A stretch of DNA of 64,000 bases from CAYMYN01 sp964394665 (GTDB lineage: Bacteria; Planctomycetota; UBA1135; GCA-002686595): the NCBI GenBank assembly GCA_964394665.1, contig CAYMYN010000004.1, forward strand, positions 248,001 to 312,000, written 5' to 3'. Below the pieces are notes generated by a model. It saw only the letters and a program-made list of their open reading frames with translations, did no database searches and was not told the DNA's origin. The position numbers and the translations under genes are program-made. Of this stretch, positions 8,760 to 19,006 are shown one piece after another (positions within the stretch are counted from its first letter, which is position 1; every line of letters starts with the position of its first letter).

Positions 8760-10439
8760 ATGAGCTCCGTCCTCGCCGCCCGCGGCGGCCGCCCTCCCAG
8801 CGCGCACCCAGGCCCCCGTCCCCTGGTTCTGGCTCTCCTCGCGGGCTTCGTCCTGAGCGCCTGTCGCAGCGCGGACGAGTGGGCTTCCGAGGCGGACGAC
8901 GCCGCCTATCGCCTGCTCGAGGAGCGCCGCCGGGATCTGTTCGGCGACGAAGGGCCCTTCTCGATCGATCCGCCCGCGGACAGCCTGCGCCGACGCCTGG
9001 CCGAGGCCCCCGAGCCGCAGCGCGTGCGGCTCTCCCTGGTGGACTGCCTGCAGGTGGCGGCGGAGAGCAATCGCACCTACCAGGACCGGCGCGAGTCGCT
9101 CTTCCGGGCGGCCCTCGACGTGACCCTCGAGCGCTACCTGGTCGGTTGGCGGCCCTCGGCCACCGGCGAGGCGTTCGTCGACGGACGCGGAGAGCAGGCC
9201 GAGGGCGCGGGCGGCTTCCTGCGCCCCGAGCTGCGCCGCGTCCTCGGCACGGGCGCGCAGATCGTCACCAACCTGGGGCTGGACCTGTTCCGGGTGGTCT
9301 CGACCGGGGACGGCTGGGACCTCTCCAGCTCGCTCTTCCTCTCGGTGACCCAGCCCATCCTGCGCGGCGCGGGGCCGCACATCGTCTACGAGAACCTGAC
9401 CCAGTCCGAGCGCGACCTGGTCTACGAGGTGCGGGCTTTCGAGCGCTTCCGTCGCACCCTCGCGGTGGACGTCTCCGCCCGTTACTACCGCCTGGTGCAG
9501 CAGGTCGACGTGGTCGCCAACGAGCAGCAGAACTTCGAGAACCTGCGCACGCTCTCCGAGCGCAACCAGGCCCTGGCCGAGGCTGGAAGGCTCTCGGCCA
9601 TCCAGGCCGACCAGGCCCGGCAGAACGAGCTGCAGGCCGCCAACCGCCTGCTCGTCGCGCGCACGAGCCTCGAGACCGCCCTGGACGACTTCAAGTTCTT
9701 CCTCGGCCTGCCGATCGACTTCGAGCTCGAGCTCGACTCGGAGGAACTCGCCCGCCTGCAGGCAGCCCTCGACGAGAGCGCGGACCTCGACCCCTCCTTC
9801 GTGGTGGCCTACGCCCACGCCCATCGCCTCGACTACCGCACCAGCCTCGACCGCGTCGAGGATGCCAGCCGTCGGACGCGCGTGGCCGCCGACGCGCTGC
9901 GCATGGGCCTCGACCTGCGCGCGGTGGGGGGGTCCTCCTCCGCGGGAGGTCGGCCCCTCGACCACGACCTCGGCGACGCGAACTGGTCGCTCGAGCTGGG
10001 TCTCGACCTGCCCGTCGGGCGCCTGCCCCAGCGCAACGCCTACCGCAGCGCCCTGATCGCCGCCCAGGCCGCCGAGCGCGCGGCCGAACAGGCCGCGGAC
10101 GCGATCGCCGCCGACCTGCGCGACGCCCTGCGCAACGCGCGCACGACCCTCGAGAGCTACCGCATCCAGCGCAACGCCGAGGCCCTCGCGGCCCGGCGCG
10201 TGGAGAGCACGGTCCTCAACCTGGAGGCCGGGCGGGCGGACACGCGCGACATCCTCGAGGCCCAGGAGTCCCTGGTCAACGCGCAGAACGCCTCGACCCG
10301 GGCCCTGATCGACTATGCCCTGGCGCGCCTGGCGCTCTTCCGCGACATGGAGTTGCTGCGCGTGGACGAGACCGGGATCAGCGTCGCGGAGCCGGAACCC
10401 CTCGTCGAGGGCGAGCCCTCGCCGGAGCTTCGAACATGA
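8760..10439 (+). CDS. TolC-family outer-membrane efflux lipoprotein
   Basis: A 559-residue outer-membrane factor of a tripartite exporter. A signal peptide ends in a lipobox (LLAGFVLSACRS, Cys about 37), so the mature protein is lipid-anchored like many OEP-family members. Long amphipathic helices rich in Ala, Arg, Glu and Gln in the middle and near the C-terminus (for example LAVDVSARYYRLVQQ, and the stretch around RTTLESYRIQRNAEALAARR) form the two OEP repeats of a TolC-like barrel and tunnel. It would form the outer-membrane channel for the adaptor, ATPase and permease encoded directly downstream. The ATGA overlap with the adaptor start indicates coupling. Confidence 0.88.
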   Translation: MSSVLAARGGRPPSAHPGPRPLVLALLAGFVLSACRSADEWASEADDAAYRLLEERRRDLFGDEGPFSIDPPADSLRRRLAEAPEPQRVRLSLVDCLQVAAESNRTYQDRRESLFRAALDVTLERYLVGWRPSATGEAFVDGRGEQAEGAGGFLRPELRRVLGTGAQIVTNLGLDLFRVVSTGDGWDLSSSLFLSVTQPILRGAGPHIVYENLTQSERDLVYEVRAFERFRRTLAVDVSARYYRLVQQVDVVANEQQNFENLRTLSERNQALAEAGRLSAIQADQARQNELQAANRLLVARTSLETALDDFKFFLGLPIDFELELDSEELARLQAALDESADLDPSFVVAYAHAHRLDYRTSLDRVEDASRRTRVAADALRMGLDLRAVGGSSSAGGRPLDHDLGDANWSLELGLDLPVGRLPQRNAYRSALIAAQAAERAAEQAADAIAADLRDALRNARTTLESYRIQRNAEALAARRVESTVLNLEAGRADTRDILEAQESLVNAQNASTRALIDYALARLALFRDMELLRVDETGISVAEPEPLVEGEPSPELRT

Positions 10440-12199
10440 CCAAGAGCAAGCACACGATGAAGCGGCGCCTGGGCTGGAGCGGTTTGGTGGCCGCGGCGCT
10501 GGCCGCGTTCTTCGCCGCGCGGGGGCAGAGCTTCTTCGGCGGCGAGTCGAGCGAGGCCCTGGCCGGCGCCCAGGTCCGGCGCGGCAACCTGCTGATCAGC
10601 GTGACCGAGCGCGGCAACCTCAAGGCCCGCAACTCGATCAGCCTGCGCAGCGAGATCGAGGGCCGCACGACCATCCTGTGGCTCATCCCCGAGGGCACGG
10701 TGGTCGAGGCCGGGGAGAAGGTGGCCGAGCTCGACGCCTCGAGCCTGGTGAACAACCGCGTGCAGCAGGACATCTCCGTCCAGAACGCGGACGCGGCTTA
10801 CATCAAGGCCGAGGAGAGCCTGCGGATCCAGGAGATCCAGAACGAGAGCGACATCGCCAAGGCCGTGCAGCAACTCGAGTTCGCGCGCATCGACCTCGAG
10901 AAGTACCTCGAGGGCGACATGGCCCAGAAGCAGAAGCAGGCGGACGAGGACATCAAGCTCGCCGAACAGGAGGAGCAACGCGCCAAGGACAAGCTCGATT
11001 GGTCGGAGCGCCTCTTCGAGCGCGAGTTCGTCCAGCGCACCGAGGTCGAGGCCGATCGGCTCGCCTACGAACGGGCCAGCATCACGCTGGAGCGCGCGGT
11101 GCGCAGCAAGGATCTGCTCCACCGCTTCGACATCCCCAAGCAGCGGGCCGTGTTCGACGCGGCGGTGGTGGAGGCGGCCCGGGACCTCGAGCGCACCAAG
11201 CTCCAAGCGGCTTCGCGCTTGGTCGACTTCCAGACCGCCATGCGGACCAGCAAGTCCAAGCTGGACCTCGAGCGCGAGAAGCTCGAGAAGCTCGAGCGTC
11301 AGATCGAGAAGTCGGTGCTGGTCGCGCCGGTCGCGGGCATGATCGTCTACGGCCGCGAGGAAGGCGGGCGTATGCGCGGCGACGCGCCGGTCTCGATCGG
11401 CGGCGAGGTGCGCGAGCGCCAGGAGATCATCAGCATCCCCGGCGCCGGGGGCATGCTCGCCGAGGCCAGCATCCACGAGTCGGTCTTGAAGCAAGTGCGC
11501 GTGGGTCAACCCTGCATCGTGCGCGTGGACGCGATCCCGAACGTCGAGTTCTCCGGGCGAGTGACCTTCGTCGCGCCGCTACCCGACCAGAATTCGTGGT
11601 GGGCGAACCCGAACCTGCGGGTCTACCGCTCCGAGATCGCGATCACGAATCCGACGGCCGAGATGCGCCCCGGCATGTCGTGCTCGATCGAGATCCTGAT
11701 CGACGAGCTGAAGGACGTGCTGCACGTCCCGCTGCAGGCCGTCACCAACCAGCGCGGCCGCAACCTGGTCTTCGTCAGCCGCCGCGAAGGGCCCGAGATG
11801 CGCGAGGTCGAGGTCGGCTTGCACAACAACAAGTGGGTCTCGATCGTCGCTGGCCTGGCGGAAGGCGATACGGTCTTGCTCTCCCCGCCGGCGGGCTTCG
11901 ACATGCGCGCTGGCGAGGAAGGCGACCGCGAGGCGCCCGAGACGGGGACGCCCGAGGAGCCGGCCGCGATCGTGCCGGCCGAGTTCCCGCCGGCGGCAGC
12001 GTTCGGGGGTTCCGCGGGCGGCGCCGGCGCCGGCGAGGGCGCCGCCGGCGAGCGGCCGCGCGGCACGCGACCCGAGGGCCGCGGCGAACGTCCGGGCGGT
12101 GCGCGCGGCCCCCGTCCGGGGGTCGGCGGGGGCGAGGGCGTCCCGCGCCCGAGCACGGAGGGTGCCCCGGCGGTGCCCGCCGCGCGGGAGGGCTCGTGA
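10436..12199 (+). CDS. Periplasmic adaptor (HlyD/MacA family) of tripartite efflux pump
   Basis: A 587-residue membrane-fusion protein. One N-terminal hydrophobic helix (GLVAAALAAFFAARG) anchors it in the inner membrane. The split lipoyl-like halves (VRRGNLLISVTERGNLKA and SVLVAPVAGMIVYGREE) flank a coiled-coil hairpin of about 200 residues, roughly 95-290, rich in Glu, Lys and Arg. Beta-barrel and membrane-proximal domains follow (VRVDAIPNVEFSGRVTF, AEMRPGMSCSIEILI, VLHVPLQAV). The last 75 residues or so are a Gly/Arg/Pro/Glu-rich, probably disordered tail unusual for MacA. It bridges the TolC-like channel and the ABC permease. It overlaps both neighbours by four bases (ATGA upstream, GTGA downstream). 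Confidence 0.88.
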   Translation: MTKSKHTMKRRLGWSGLVAAALAAFFAARGQSFFGGESSEALAGAQVRRGNLLISVTERGNLKARNSISLRSEIEGRTTILWLIPEGTVVEAGEKVAELDASSLVNNRVQQDISVQNADAAYIKAEESLRIQEIQNESDIAKAVQQLEFARIDLEKYLEGDMAQKQKQADEDIKLAEQEEQRAKDKLDWSERLFEREFVQRTEVEADRLAYERASITLERAVRSKDLLHRFDIPKQRAVFDAAVVEAARDLERTKLQAASRLVDFQTAMRTSKSKLDLEREKLEKLERQIEKSVLVAPVAGMIVYGREEGGRMRGDAPVSIGGEVRERQEIISIPGAGGMLAEASIHESVLKQVRVGQPCIVRVDAIPNVEFSGRVTFVAPLPDQNSWWANPNLRVYRSEIAITNPTAEMRPGMSCSIEILIDELKDVLHVPLQAVTNQRGRNLVFVSRREGPEMREVEVGLHNNKWVSIVAGLAEGDTVLLSPPAGFDMRAGEEGDREAPETGTPEEPAAIVPAEFPPAAAFGGSAGGAGAGEGAAGERPRGTRPEGRGERPGGARGPRPGVGGGEGVPRPSTEGAPAVPAAREGS

Positions 12200-12909
12200 G
12201 CGTCGAGCGGAACGAGCCGGTCGCCGAGCTCGAGGACGTCCGCCGCCTGTATCACATGGGCGGCACCGAGGTCCGCGCCCTGGACGGCTTCACCTTCACG
12301 TTCCGCCAGGGCGAGTACTGGGCCATCATGGGCAGCTCGGGCAGCGGCAAGAGCACCCTGCTCAACGTCCTGGGCTGCATCGATCGGCCGACCTCGGGGA
12401 GCTACCGCGTCCGCGGCCGCGAAGTCTCCGAGCTCGACGACGACGAACTCTCCGAGGTCCGCAGCCGCGACCTCGGGTTCATCTTCCAGTCGTACAACCT
12501 GATTCAGCAGCTCGACGTGCTCGAGAACATCCTCGTGCCGCTGTTCTACTGGGACGATCCGCCCGCGGGCAGCGAGGACCGGGCTCGCGCGTTGGCCGAA
12601 CGCGTCGGCCTGGGCCAGCGCCTGGATCACAAGCCGATGCAGCTCTCCGGGGGCCAGCAGCAGCGCGTCGCGATCGCCCGAGCGCTGGTCAACGACCCGG
12701 CGCTGATCCTGGCCGACGAGGCCACGGGCAACCTCGACTCCAAGACCGCCGAGGAGATCCTCGACCTGTTCGACGAGCTGCACCACGAGGGCAAGACCAT
12801 CCTGCTCGTGACCCACGAGCCGGACGTCGCCGCCCGCGCCCAGAACGTGATGCGCCTGTCCGACGGACGCATCCTGGAGGTCGTGCGGGACCAGCGGGTG
12901 ATGGTTTGA
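12196..12909 (+). CDS. ABC transporter ATP-binding protein (MacB/LolD type)
   Basis: A 237-residue nucleotide-binding subunit. Walker A is GSSGSGKST, the Q-loop region FIFQSYNLI, the ABC signature LSGGQQQR, Walker B LILADEATGNLDS, and the switch His lies in LLVTHEP. The GNLDS form and FQSYNLIQQLDVLEN are typical of the MacB/LolD/FtsE class. It powers the permease immediately downstream, which is a separate protein here, whereas E. coli MacB is a fusion. GTG 12196 overlaps the adaptor stop (GTGA). Confidence 0.93.
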   Translation: MSVERNEPVAELEDVRRLYHMGGTEVRALDGFTFTFRQGEYWAIMGSSGSGKSTLLNVLGCIDRPTSGSYRVRGREVSELDDDELSEVRSRDLGFIFQSYNLIQQLDVLENILVPLFYWDDPPAGSEDRARALAERVGLGQRLDHKPMQLSGGQQQRVAIARALVNDPALILADEATGNLDSKTAEEILDLFDELHHEGKTILLVTHEPDVAARAQNVMRLSDGRILEVVRDQRVMV

Positions 12910-14177
12910 TCCAGAGCCGCCTCCTGCGCGCGGTCCGCCTGGGACTCTCGAGCCTCCTGCTGCACAAGCTGCGCAGCCTGCTCACGACCCTGGGCGTGCT
13001 CTTCGGCGTCAGCAGCGTGATCGCGATGCTCGCCATCGGCGAGGGCGCCAGCGAGCAGGCCCAGGAGCAGATCCGGCTCCTGGGCAGCCAGAACGTCATC
13101 CTGCGCAGCGTCAAGCCCCCCGAGGACGTGGTCAGCAACCAACAGAACCGCGTCAACGCCTACGGGCTGACGCGCGCGGACCTCGAGCGGGTGCGCGAGA
13201 CGATCCCCGGCGTGCGCCAGGTCGTCCCTGTGCGCGAGCTGCCCGAGGAGGTCCGCTACCAGGACCGGGCCCTCAACCCGCGCGTGATGGCCACGCTCTC
13301 CGACTACATCGAGGTCACGGGGCGCGTGGTGATGGAGGGGCGTTTCCTCTCCGAGATCGATCAGCGCACGGTCGCCAACGTCTGCGTGCTGGGATATGAG
13401 GTGGCGCGTTTCCTGTTCCCCTTCGAGACCCCCCTGGGCAAACGGGTCAAGATCGGGGCCGACTACTTCGGCGTGGTCGGTGTGTTGATGCCCCGCGTGC
13501 GCCTGGGGGACGACAAGCCCGAGGCGGGCGCCGAGGTCACCGACGAGGTCTTCCTGCCGCTCTCCACCGGCGAGAAGTGGTTCGGAGACACCCTGGTGCG
13601 CATCCGCAGCGGCAGCCGCGAGATGGAGGAAGTCCAGCTCCACGAGATCATCGTCGAGGTCGACAGCGCCGCGAACGTTCCGTTGGTGGCCTCCGCGGCG
13701 CGCACGATGCTCGAGCGCCAACACTCCCAGCGCGATTACCGCGTGGTCGTGCCGCTCGAGCTCCTGATGCGCGCCCAGGAGACCAAACGCATCTTCAACA
13801 TCGTGCTCGGCTCGATCGCGGGCATCAGCTTGCTCGTGGGCGGGATCGGCATCATGAACGTGATGCTCGCCACCGTGACCGAGCGCACGCGCGAGATCGG
13901 CATCCGGCGCGCCCTGGGCGCCAAGCGCAAGCACATCGTCTCGCAGTTCCTGGTCGAGACCGTGGTGCTCTCGGTCGGCGGGGGACTCGCCGGCATCGCC
14001 CTGGGGCTGGCCATCCCGCTGATCGTCGAGCGCTACGCGAACATGCCGACCATCGTCACCTTCCAGGCGCCCCTGCTCGCCTTCGGCATCTCCGCCGGCA
14101 TCGGGATCATCTTCGGCCTGTATCCCGCTTGGCGCGCCGCGAACATGGATCCGGTCGAGGCCCTGCGCCACGAGTAG
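12906..14177 (+). CDS. ABC transporter permease, MacB/FtsX type
   Basis: A 423-residue permease with the MacB arrangement: one N-terminal transmembrane helix (LRSLLTTLGVLFGVSSVIAML), a periplasmic MacB_PCD domain of about 230 residues, then three C-terminal helices. The helix 2/loop segment GIGIMNVMLATVTERTREIG followed by IRRALGAKR is the family hallmark, and the C-terminus ends in YPAWRAANMDPVEALRHE as in MacB. Substrates of MacB pumps include macrolides, peptides and lipid-like molecules; nothing here tells which. I take TTG 12906 as start because it overlaps the ATPase stop as TTGA, leaving a short N-tail before the first helix. No ATG or GTG lies close by in frame. Confidence 0.88.
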   Translation: MIQSRLLRAVRLGLSSLLLHKLRSLLTTLGVLFGVSSVIAMLAIGEGASEQAQEQIRLLGSQNVILRSVKPPEDVVSNQQNRVNAYGLTRADLERVRETIPGVRQVVPVRELPEEVRYQDRALNPRVMATLSDYIEVTGRVVMEGRFLSEIDQRTVANVCVLGYEVARFLFPFETPLGKRVKIGADYFGVVGVLMPRVRLGDDKPEAGAEVTDEVFLPLSTGEKWFGDTLVRIRSGSREMEEVQLHEIIVEVDSAANVPLVASAARTMLERQHSQRDYRVVVPLELLMRAQETKRIFNIVLGSIAGISLLVGGIGIMNVMLATVTERTREIGIRRALGAKRKHIVSQFLVETVVLSVGGGLAGIALGLAIPLIVERYANMPTIVTFQAPLLAFGISAGIGIIFGLYPAWRAANMDPVEALRHE

Positions 14178-14200
14178 CGACCCCGCGGGCCCGGTCCCCA

Positions 14201-15613
14201 TCAACGGGCCGCCAAGGTCCCGCGGGCGGTGGCGAGCACGAGGTCGGCGATCTCGCGGTAACCCTCGCTGTTGAAGTGGTTGTCGCGGCGCAGGGGGAAC
14301 CAGCGGATCGGATCCGGGGATTCGAGCAGGTGGCGGGCCACGTCGATCGTGGCCAGGTCCTGGGCGGCGGCCACGGCGAGGACTCGCTCGCGGTAGGGGT
14401 GGGAGATGCGCCGGCTGAGGGTCGGGTAACTCGGCAGGTAGACGAACAGCAGTTCTCCGCCCCAGCTCTCCACCGTGGCGCGGGCCTCGCCCAGCACCCG
14501 GCCCAGGAACTCGAAGTCGGGCTCGAGGCCGGCCCAGGGCGGCGGTGGTCGGCGCAGGGCGTGGGAGATGTGGCGCTGGAGGCAGTCCAGCCGCAGGGCG
14601 GCCGAGAAGCTGGCTTGTCGGTCTGCCTGGCGCCCCTGGGACCAACGCGCCGGCGCACCCTCGCCGGCGGCCTGCTTCGCGACGTGGATGTCGGTCAGGT
14701 CGTTGAAGAAGCGGTCGATCTCCGCCTGCCGCGCGCGCAGGCCCTGGGAGAAGCCTGGCTCGAGGTACTGCATCAGGAGCGGCACGCGCCGCTCGCGTTC
14801 GAGATCGCGCAGGTCGTTGCCCTCGTAGAAGAACCACACCACGAGCCGTGGGCGCAGGTCCGGCAGGTACTCGCGCAGCGCGGCGAGCTCGATCAGCGGA
14901 CCGCTGCCCGAGCTTCCCAGGTTCACGGTGGCCGGGTGCACGGTCCGCAACCAGTCGCCGAGGGTCCCGCCTTCGGGCTCGCAGGCTCCCATCGTGAACG
15001 AGTCGCCGACGAGGGCGATGTCGTAGTGGGGGTGAGCCCAGGTTCCCGGGGGATTGCGGAAGCCGTGTTCGTCGGACGTGTAGCGCACGTACTCGCCCGT
15101 CTGGTTCGAGTTGCAGAACAGGGTCGGGGCCAGGCTGATGCTGCCGAACGGGATCGTGGGCTGGCCGCCGATCGGCGGCGCGTGCAGGAATCCGCTGGGG
15201 TGGTAGGTCGGAACGTGGCGCTCGCCGGCCTGGTAGAGGTCGAGCAACACCTCGCTCGGCGTGCGCCGGTCGTAGGAGGGCGGCAACTTCAGCGGGCGCC
15301 GCGGACCATGGGCCCGCAGGGCGGCCTCGCTCCCGACCAGGGCCACGATCCAGGTCGCGACCGCGACCAGCAGGCCGCGACGCACGCGCGCCGGCACGCC
15401 CAGAGCCAGGAGCGAGAGGACGCCGGGCGTTGCCAGTAGGGCCAGCACGATCGGCCGTCCCTCCGTCGCCGGGGCGTCCGTCCAGGCGTGCCAGACGAAG
15501 GCGCCCGAGGCCAACGCGATCAGGGCGGCCGCGGGGCGGGCGCCGAGGCCGCTCCCCCCACTCCGCCGATCGGGACGGTCCGCGCCGGCCGGGTCGACCC
15601 CCAACGTGTCCAC
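14201..15613 (-). CDS. Membrane-anchored SGNH-hydrolase-like protein
   Basis: A 470-residue protein with about three N-terminal transmembrane segments (residues ~28-110) followed by an extracytoplasmic SGNH/GDSL-type domain. Block I is IALVGDSFTMGAC (catalytic Ser), block II GSSGSGP, block III FFYEGNDLRD (Asn), and the C-terminal block is DNHFNSEGY (Asp/His pair). That order is characteristic of SGNH esterases and of AlgX/DltD-like acyl-transfer proteins that act on envelope polysaccharides. Whether this one hydrolyses or transfers acyl groups cannot be judged. GTG 15613 lies 18 bases after a TAGGAT hexamer. Its 3' end faces the MacB-type permease gene. Confidence 0.75.
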   Translation of the reverse strand: MDTLGVDPAGADRPDRRSGGSGLGARPAAALIALASGAFVWHAWTDAPATEGRPIVLALLATPGVLSLLALGVPARVRRGLLVAVATWIVALVGSEAALRAHGPRRPLKLPPSYDRRTPSEVLLDLYQAGERHVPTYHPSGFLHAPPIGGQPTIPFGSISLAPTLFCNSNQTGEYVRYTSDEHGFRNPPGTWAHPHYDIALVGDSFTMGACEPEGGTLGDWLRTVHPATVNLGSSGSGPLIELAALREYLPDLRPRLVVWFFYEGNDLRDLERERRVPLLMQYLEPGFSQGLRARQAEIDRFFNDLTDIHVAKQAAGEGAPARWSQGRQADRQASFSAALRLDCLQRHISHALRRPPPPWAGLEPDFEFLGRVLGEARATVESWGGELLFVYLPSYPTLSRRISHPYRERVLAVAAAQDLATIDVARHLLESPDPIRWFPLRRDNHFNSEGYREIADLVLATARGTLAAR

Positions 15614-15631
15614 TCGTGAGCCCTCGGCCCG

Positions 15632-15637
15632 ATCCTA
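15632..15637 (-). promoter_or_regulatory. Putative -10 element of the SGNH-type gene
   Basis: TAGGAT on the minus strand ends 18 bases before GTG 15613. It lies in the 77-base gap downstream of the yifB-like gene, so the SGNH gene may have its own promoter as well as read-through. Confidence 0.3.
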
Positions 15638-15690
15638 ACCGGGTCTTCGGAGGCGCGGGGAGGGGCGCCCGGCGCGCGCCTGGGAGGGGC

Positions 15691-17223
15691 TCACCACCAG
15701 CCCCGCCGCAGGGCGAGCGCCTCGGCCAGGTGGGCGTCGTCGACGCGCGCCGAACCCTCGAGGTCCGCCAGGGTGCGGGCCACGCGCCGCAGGGCCTGCA
15801 CCGCGCGGGCGGAGAGGGGCTGGCGCGCTTCGGCCGCGCGCAACAGGCGCCGCGCGCCCGCGGACAGGGGCACGGCCGCCTCGAGCGCCGCCGTTTCGAG
15901 CGCCGCGTTCGGAACGTCTCCCTGGCGCGCCTGGCGCAGCGCCTGGGCGCGCTCGACGGCGGCGCGCAGCCCTTCCTCCGCGGGGGAGGCCGGCTCCGCC
16001 GGCCGCCCGGGCGCGGCGGAGAGCTCGTCCAGGCTCGGGGGCACCAACTCGAGTCGCAACTCGATGCGATCGAGCAGCGGGCCGCTGATGCGCCGGCGAT
16101 ACCGCTCGACGAGCTGCGGCGTGCAGCGGCATGCGACCCGCGGATGTCCCTGGTAGCCGCACGGGCAGGGGTTCATCGCGCACACGAGCTGGAAGCGCGC
16201 CGGGAGATCGACCTGGCGACCCGCGCGGCTGATCGTGACCGCGCCCGATTCGAGGGGCTGGCGCAGCGCCTCGAGCACCTCGCGCCGGAACTCGGGCAGT
16301 TCGTCGAGGAACAACACGCCGCCGTGGGCGAGCGTGATCTCGCCCGGGCTGACCGCCGGGCCGCCGCCGACCAGGCCCGCGTAGCTGACCGTGTGGTGCG
16401 GGGCGCGGAAGGGCCGGGCGCGCGCCAAGCCCCCGGGCCAGCGGCCCGCGGCGGAGAGGGCGCGCGTGATCTCGAGCCGCTCCGCGCGGCTGGGTGGCGG
16501 CAGGATGCGCGGCAAGCGGCGGGCGAGCATCGACTTGCCCGCCCCCGGCGGACCGAGGAAGAGCAGGCCGTGTCCGCCCGCCGCCGCCACCGCCAGGGCG
16601 CGTTTGGCGACGCCCTGGCCACGCACGTCGTCGAGACTTCCCGGCGTCGATGGCGTGCCCGGAGCCAGCTCGACTTCCGCCTCCGCGACGGGCAAGGACC
16701 GCACGCTGGCGAGGTGCTTCACGACCGCGGGCAGGTCGGGTGCGCCGCGGCAATCGAGGCCCTCGAGCGCCGCGCCCTCGGCCGCCGTCGCGGGCGGGGC
16801 GATGAGCCGTGTCAGGCCGCGCGCCTGGGCCGCCATGCCCGCGGCGAGACCGCCCGGCACCGCGTGCAGGCGCCCGTCGATCCCGAGCTCGCCAAGGAAC
16901 AACGCGCCCTCGAGCCAACGCGGGTCGAGGTGTCCGCAGGCCGTCGCCGCGGCCAGGGCCAGGGCCAGATCGAGCGTCTCGCCGTTCTTCTTGCGCGCCG
17001 CGGGCACCAGGTTGAGAAACAGTCGGCCGCTGGGCGGACGCAGGCGACTCTCGGCCAACGCGCACAGGAGCCGCCGGCGGCTCTCGCGGATCACGGGATC
17101 CGGCAGGCCCGTGATGACGACCTCGGTGACGCTCTTGTCCGAGGTCTCGAAGCGACCCTCGACGGTCACGAGCTCGGCCTCGATGCCGAGCAGGCTGGCT
17201 CCCACGACGCGGGCCGTCCCCAT
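15691..17223 (-). CDS. yifB: YifB/ComM family Mg-chelatase-like AAA ATPase
   Basis: A 510-residue protein of the YifB/ComM family, the usual length. The N-terminal Lon-protease-like domain begins VVGASLLGIEAELVTVEG and contains VVITGLPDPVIRES and LNLVPAARKKNG. The AAA+ core has Walker A GPPGAGKSM, the APHHTVSYAGLVGGG segment, Walker B GVLFLDELPEF and sensor/arginine-finger region GPLLDRIEL. A cysteine-rich stretch (MNPCPCGY and VACRC) is typical. ComM is a hexameric helicase promoting branch migration during natural transformation; that role is plausible because a ComEC homologue occurs at 27368-29764. ATG 17223 gives the standard short N-terminus. Divergent from the arsenosugar genes. Confidence 0.93.
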   Translation of the reverse strand: MGTARVVGASLLGIEAELVTVEGRFETSDKSVTEVVITGLPDPVIRESRRRLLCALAESRLRPPSGRLFLNLVPAARKKNGETLDLALALAAATACGHLDPRWLEGALFLGELGIDGRLHAVPGGLAAGMAAQARGLTRLIAPPATAAEGAALEGLDCRGAPDLPAVVKHLASVRSLPVAEAEVELAPGTPSTPGSLDDVRGQGVAKRALAVAAAGGHGLLFLGPPGAGKSMLARRLPRILPPPSRAERLEITRALSAAGRWPGGLARARPFRAPHHTVSYAGLVGGGPAVSPGEITLAHGGVLFLDELPEFRREVLEALRQPLESGAVTISRAGRQVDLPARFQLVCAMNPCPCGYQGHPRVACRCTPQLVERYRRRISGPLLDRIELRLELVPPSLDELSAAPGRPAEPASPAEEGLRAAVERAQALRQARQGDVPNAALETAALEAAVPLSAGARRLLRAAEARQPLSARAVQALRRVARTLADLEGSARVDDAHLAEALALRRGWW

Positions 17224-17341
17224 GCCGCTCCGACCCCACGGAGCGCGCCGCGGTTGCCCGTCGGTTCGGCGAAACGGGTCGACCCTGTCACGATGGACCC
17301 CGCGATACCTACTGGCGGCGGGTTGCGCCCCCCGCACCGCA

Positions 17342-17385
17342 GGCCCAGCTTGTGGGCCACGGGCCCGACCCCCATCCTGGATGGG
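17342..17385 (+). promoter_or_regulatory. Two small hairpins in the leader of the arsenosugar genes
   Basis: GGCCCA-gcttg-TGGGCC (17342-17358) and CCCATC-ctg-GATGGG (17371-17385) lie 52-95 bases before ATG 17437, with a GGGCCC palindrome between them. They could form a structured 5' leader. The 213-base divergent gap 17224-17436 also holds the 10-base palindrome GGGTCGACCC. No known riboswitch pattern is recognised. Confidence 0.25.
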
Positions 17386-17436
17386 CAGCAGCCCGGTTCC
17401 GACGCCGTCCCACACCCAGCCCAGCTCGACCCGTCC

Positions 17437-17769
17437 ATGTCGCACTACTACGACCCCGCGGACCTCGCGCGCTTCGGCGAGATCGGCGAACACGCACCCC
17501 ACCTCGCCGAGACGTTCTTCGCCTGGTACGGCGCGGTCTTCGCCGACGGCGCCCTTTCCGCCCGCGAGAAGTCGCTCATCGCCCTGGGCGTGGCGCACGC
17601 CGTGCAGTGCCCGTACTGCATCGACGCCTACACCCGCGATGCGTTGGCGAAGGGCGCGGACCCGGCGCAGCTCACCGAGGCGGTGCACGTCGCGGCGGCC
17701 ATCAAGGGCGGCGCGGCCCTGGTGCACGGCATCCAGATGAAGAACGTGGCCGACGAAGTGGGGATGTGA
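17437..17769 (+). CDS. Arsenosugar biosynthesis-associated peroxidase-like protein (AhpD/CMD fold)
   Basis: A 110-residue carboxymuconolactone-decarboxylase/AhpD-like protein. The redox pair is CPYC (Cys58, Cys61) in HAVQCPYCIDAYTRDAL, followed by an AIKGGAALVHGIQMKN helix. This subfamily sits next to the radical SAM enzyme ArsS across bacteria and is annotated as arsenosugar-associated; some members carry selenocysteine, whereas this one has Cys at both positions. It probably supports redox chemistry or removal of peroxides in the ArsS pathway, but its reaction is not established. It ends two bases before the arsS ATG, so the two genes form an operon. No Shine-Dalgarno-like stretch is obvious at ATG 17437. 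Confidence 0.85.
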   Translation: MSHYYDPADLARFGEIGEHAPHLAETFFAWYGAVFADGALSAREKSLIALGVAHAVQCPYCIDAYTRDALAKGADPAQLTEAVHVAAAIKGGAALVHGIQMKNVADEVGM

Positions 17770-17771
17770 GG

Positions 17772-18866
<1,095 letters not shown>

Positions 18867-18922
18867 CCCGCGCCTTCGCCCGGCCGGGTAGGCGGGGGGC
18901 GCATCCCGGGGGCGGTGAACGA

Positions 18923-18962
18923 GCCGAGGCCGGCCCGGACGTCGGTCCGGACCGGCCTCGGC
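18923..18962. terminator. Strong hairpin after arsS
   Basis: Arms 18923-18940 and 18945-18962 pair over 18 positions with a single C-A mismatch and a 4-base loop (GTCG). There is no T tract. The position, between two convergent genes, fits a bidirectional terminator. Confidence 0.65.
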
Positions 18963-19006
18963 GTTGGGGAAGGGTCGAACGACGTCGGGTCGCCCGGCCG
19001 CTGGGC

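Noticed and set aside
11990..12195. GGCGCC-rich repeat region at the end of the adaptor gene
   Set aside because: It encodes a low-complexity Gly/Arg/Glu/Pro tail in frame and shows no independent repeat unit or mobile-element feature.
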